From Corallium rubrum (lineage: Eukaryota; Cnidaria; Anthozoa; Scleralcyonacea; Coralliidae): 64,000 nucleotides of DNA. The stretch is taken from positions 17,479,179-17,543,178 of the forward strand of contig OZ035999.1 in the NCBI GenBank assembly GCA_964035015.1, written 5' to 3'. Below, piece after piece: positions 63,829 to 64,000 of the stretch. A program made the position numbers and the translations under genes. The notes under the pieces were generated by a model, which searched no databases, had not been told where the DNA came from, and saw only the letters and a program-made list of their open reading frames with translations. The stretch's first letter is position 1, and the number at the start of each line of letters is the position of its first letter.

Positions 63829-63990
63829 GGCTAGTTCCCACTTCTCTTGCAATGTTTACTCAGCGCATTCACGCATGCGCAAACGTTTGGCAGTGGTGTT
63901 CCCCTAACCCTAATCAGTAAGGAGCATGGGAACGAATTGATATTCAACAATGATTGGTTACTTATAGCCAATCAAAAAAACTCGTTCATT
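63829..63990. repeat. Dispersed repeat shared with 57505-57575 and 11040-11115
   Basis: GGCTAGTTCCCACTTCTCTT through GCGCAAACGTTTGGCAG matches 57505-57575. The following AATCAGTAAGGAGCATGGGA and ATTGGTTACTTATAGCCAAT match 11040-11115 in inverted orientation. It is therefore a join of two repeat fragments or one longer family. Confidence 0.6.
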
Positions 63991-64000
63991 ATAGTAGGTA

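Overview
This window is animal nuclear DNA: AT-rich, with introns that all follow GT-AG, dense in short transposons, tRNA-derived elements and simple repeats, and with no operons. The repeat style (CAACCTCGTCCCCAGGG termini, tRNA-headed palindromic elements, CCTT-rich introns) and the gene content suggest an anthozoan cnidarian (stony coral or sea anemone). That is an inference, not proof.

Four genes can be assembled by hand, each with continuous reading phase across every splice junction. Gene A (minus strand, 23059 to 4595, 10 exons, about 1301 aa) and gene B (plus strand, 30841 to 42883, 8 exons, about 1418 aa) are paralogues lying head to head. Both encode a rare chimera: an N-terminal region like the calcium-responsive transcription factor (CaRF/ALS2CR8) domain, a Mutator-like (MULE) DDE transposase core, a SWIM zinc finger, a seven-residue repeat tract, a Ulp1/C48-type cysteine protease domain and a C-terminal PHD finger. 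All expected catalytic and zinc ligands are present in both, and neither has a frameshift or stop. Between the two start codons lie 7.8 kb, mostly a 13-bp satellite (unit CGCACCGTAANTA, 23.66-28.95 kb) with higher-order structure, local inversions and one inserted TIR element.

The right third holds two conserved genes in tail-to-tail orientation: TPPP (46671-49357, plus, 3 exons, 172 aa, tubulin polymerization-promoting protein) and a CEP72/LRRC36-type gene (62970 to 51854, minus, 15 exons, 634 aa, leucine-rich repeats plus C-terminal coiled coil, centrosomal). TPPP and CEP72 are also convergent neighbours on human 5p15.33, so this looks like ancient microsynteny.

The introns and spacers are filled with non-autonomous elements. 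Four complete hAT-type elements have exact 8-bp target duplications, and one of these keeps a hAT dimerisation-domain ORF. Five fold-back elements are bounded by TTAA. Some TIR elements have 9-12-bp duplications, the size expected of Mutator-class insertion. Other repeats include palindromic elements carrying tRNA-like cores, a 5S-rRNA-like fragment, and many micro- and minisatellites. Most long open frames in the window are artefacts of CCTT, CCCT or satellite repeats and are not genes.

All coordinates and translations were read by eye. No database search was possible, so family assignments rest on recognised motifs.
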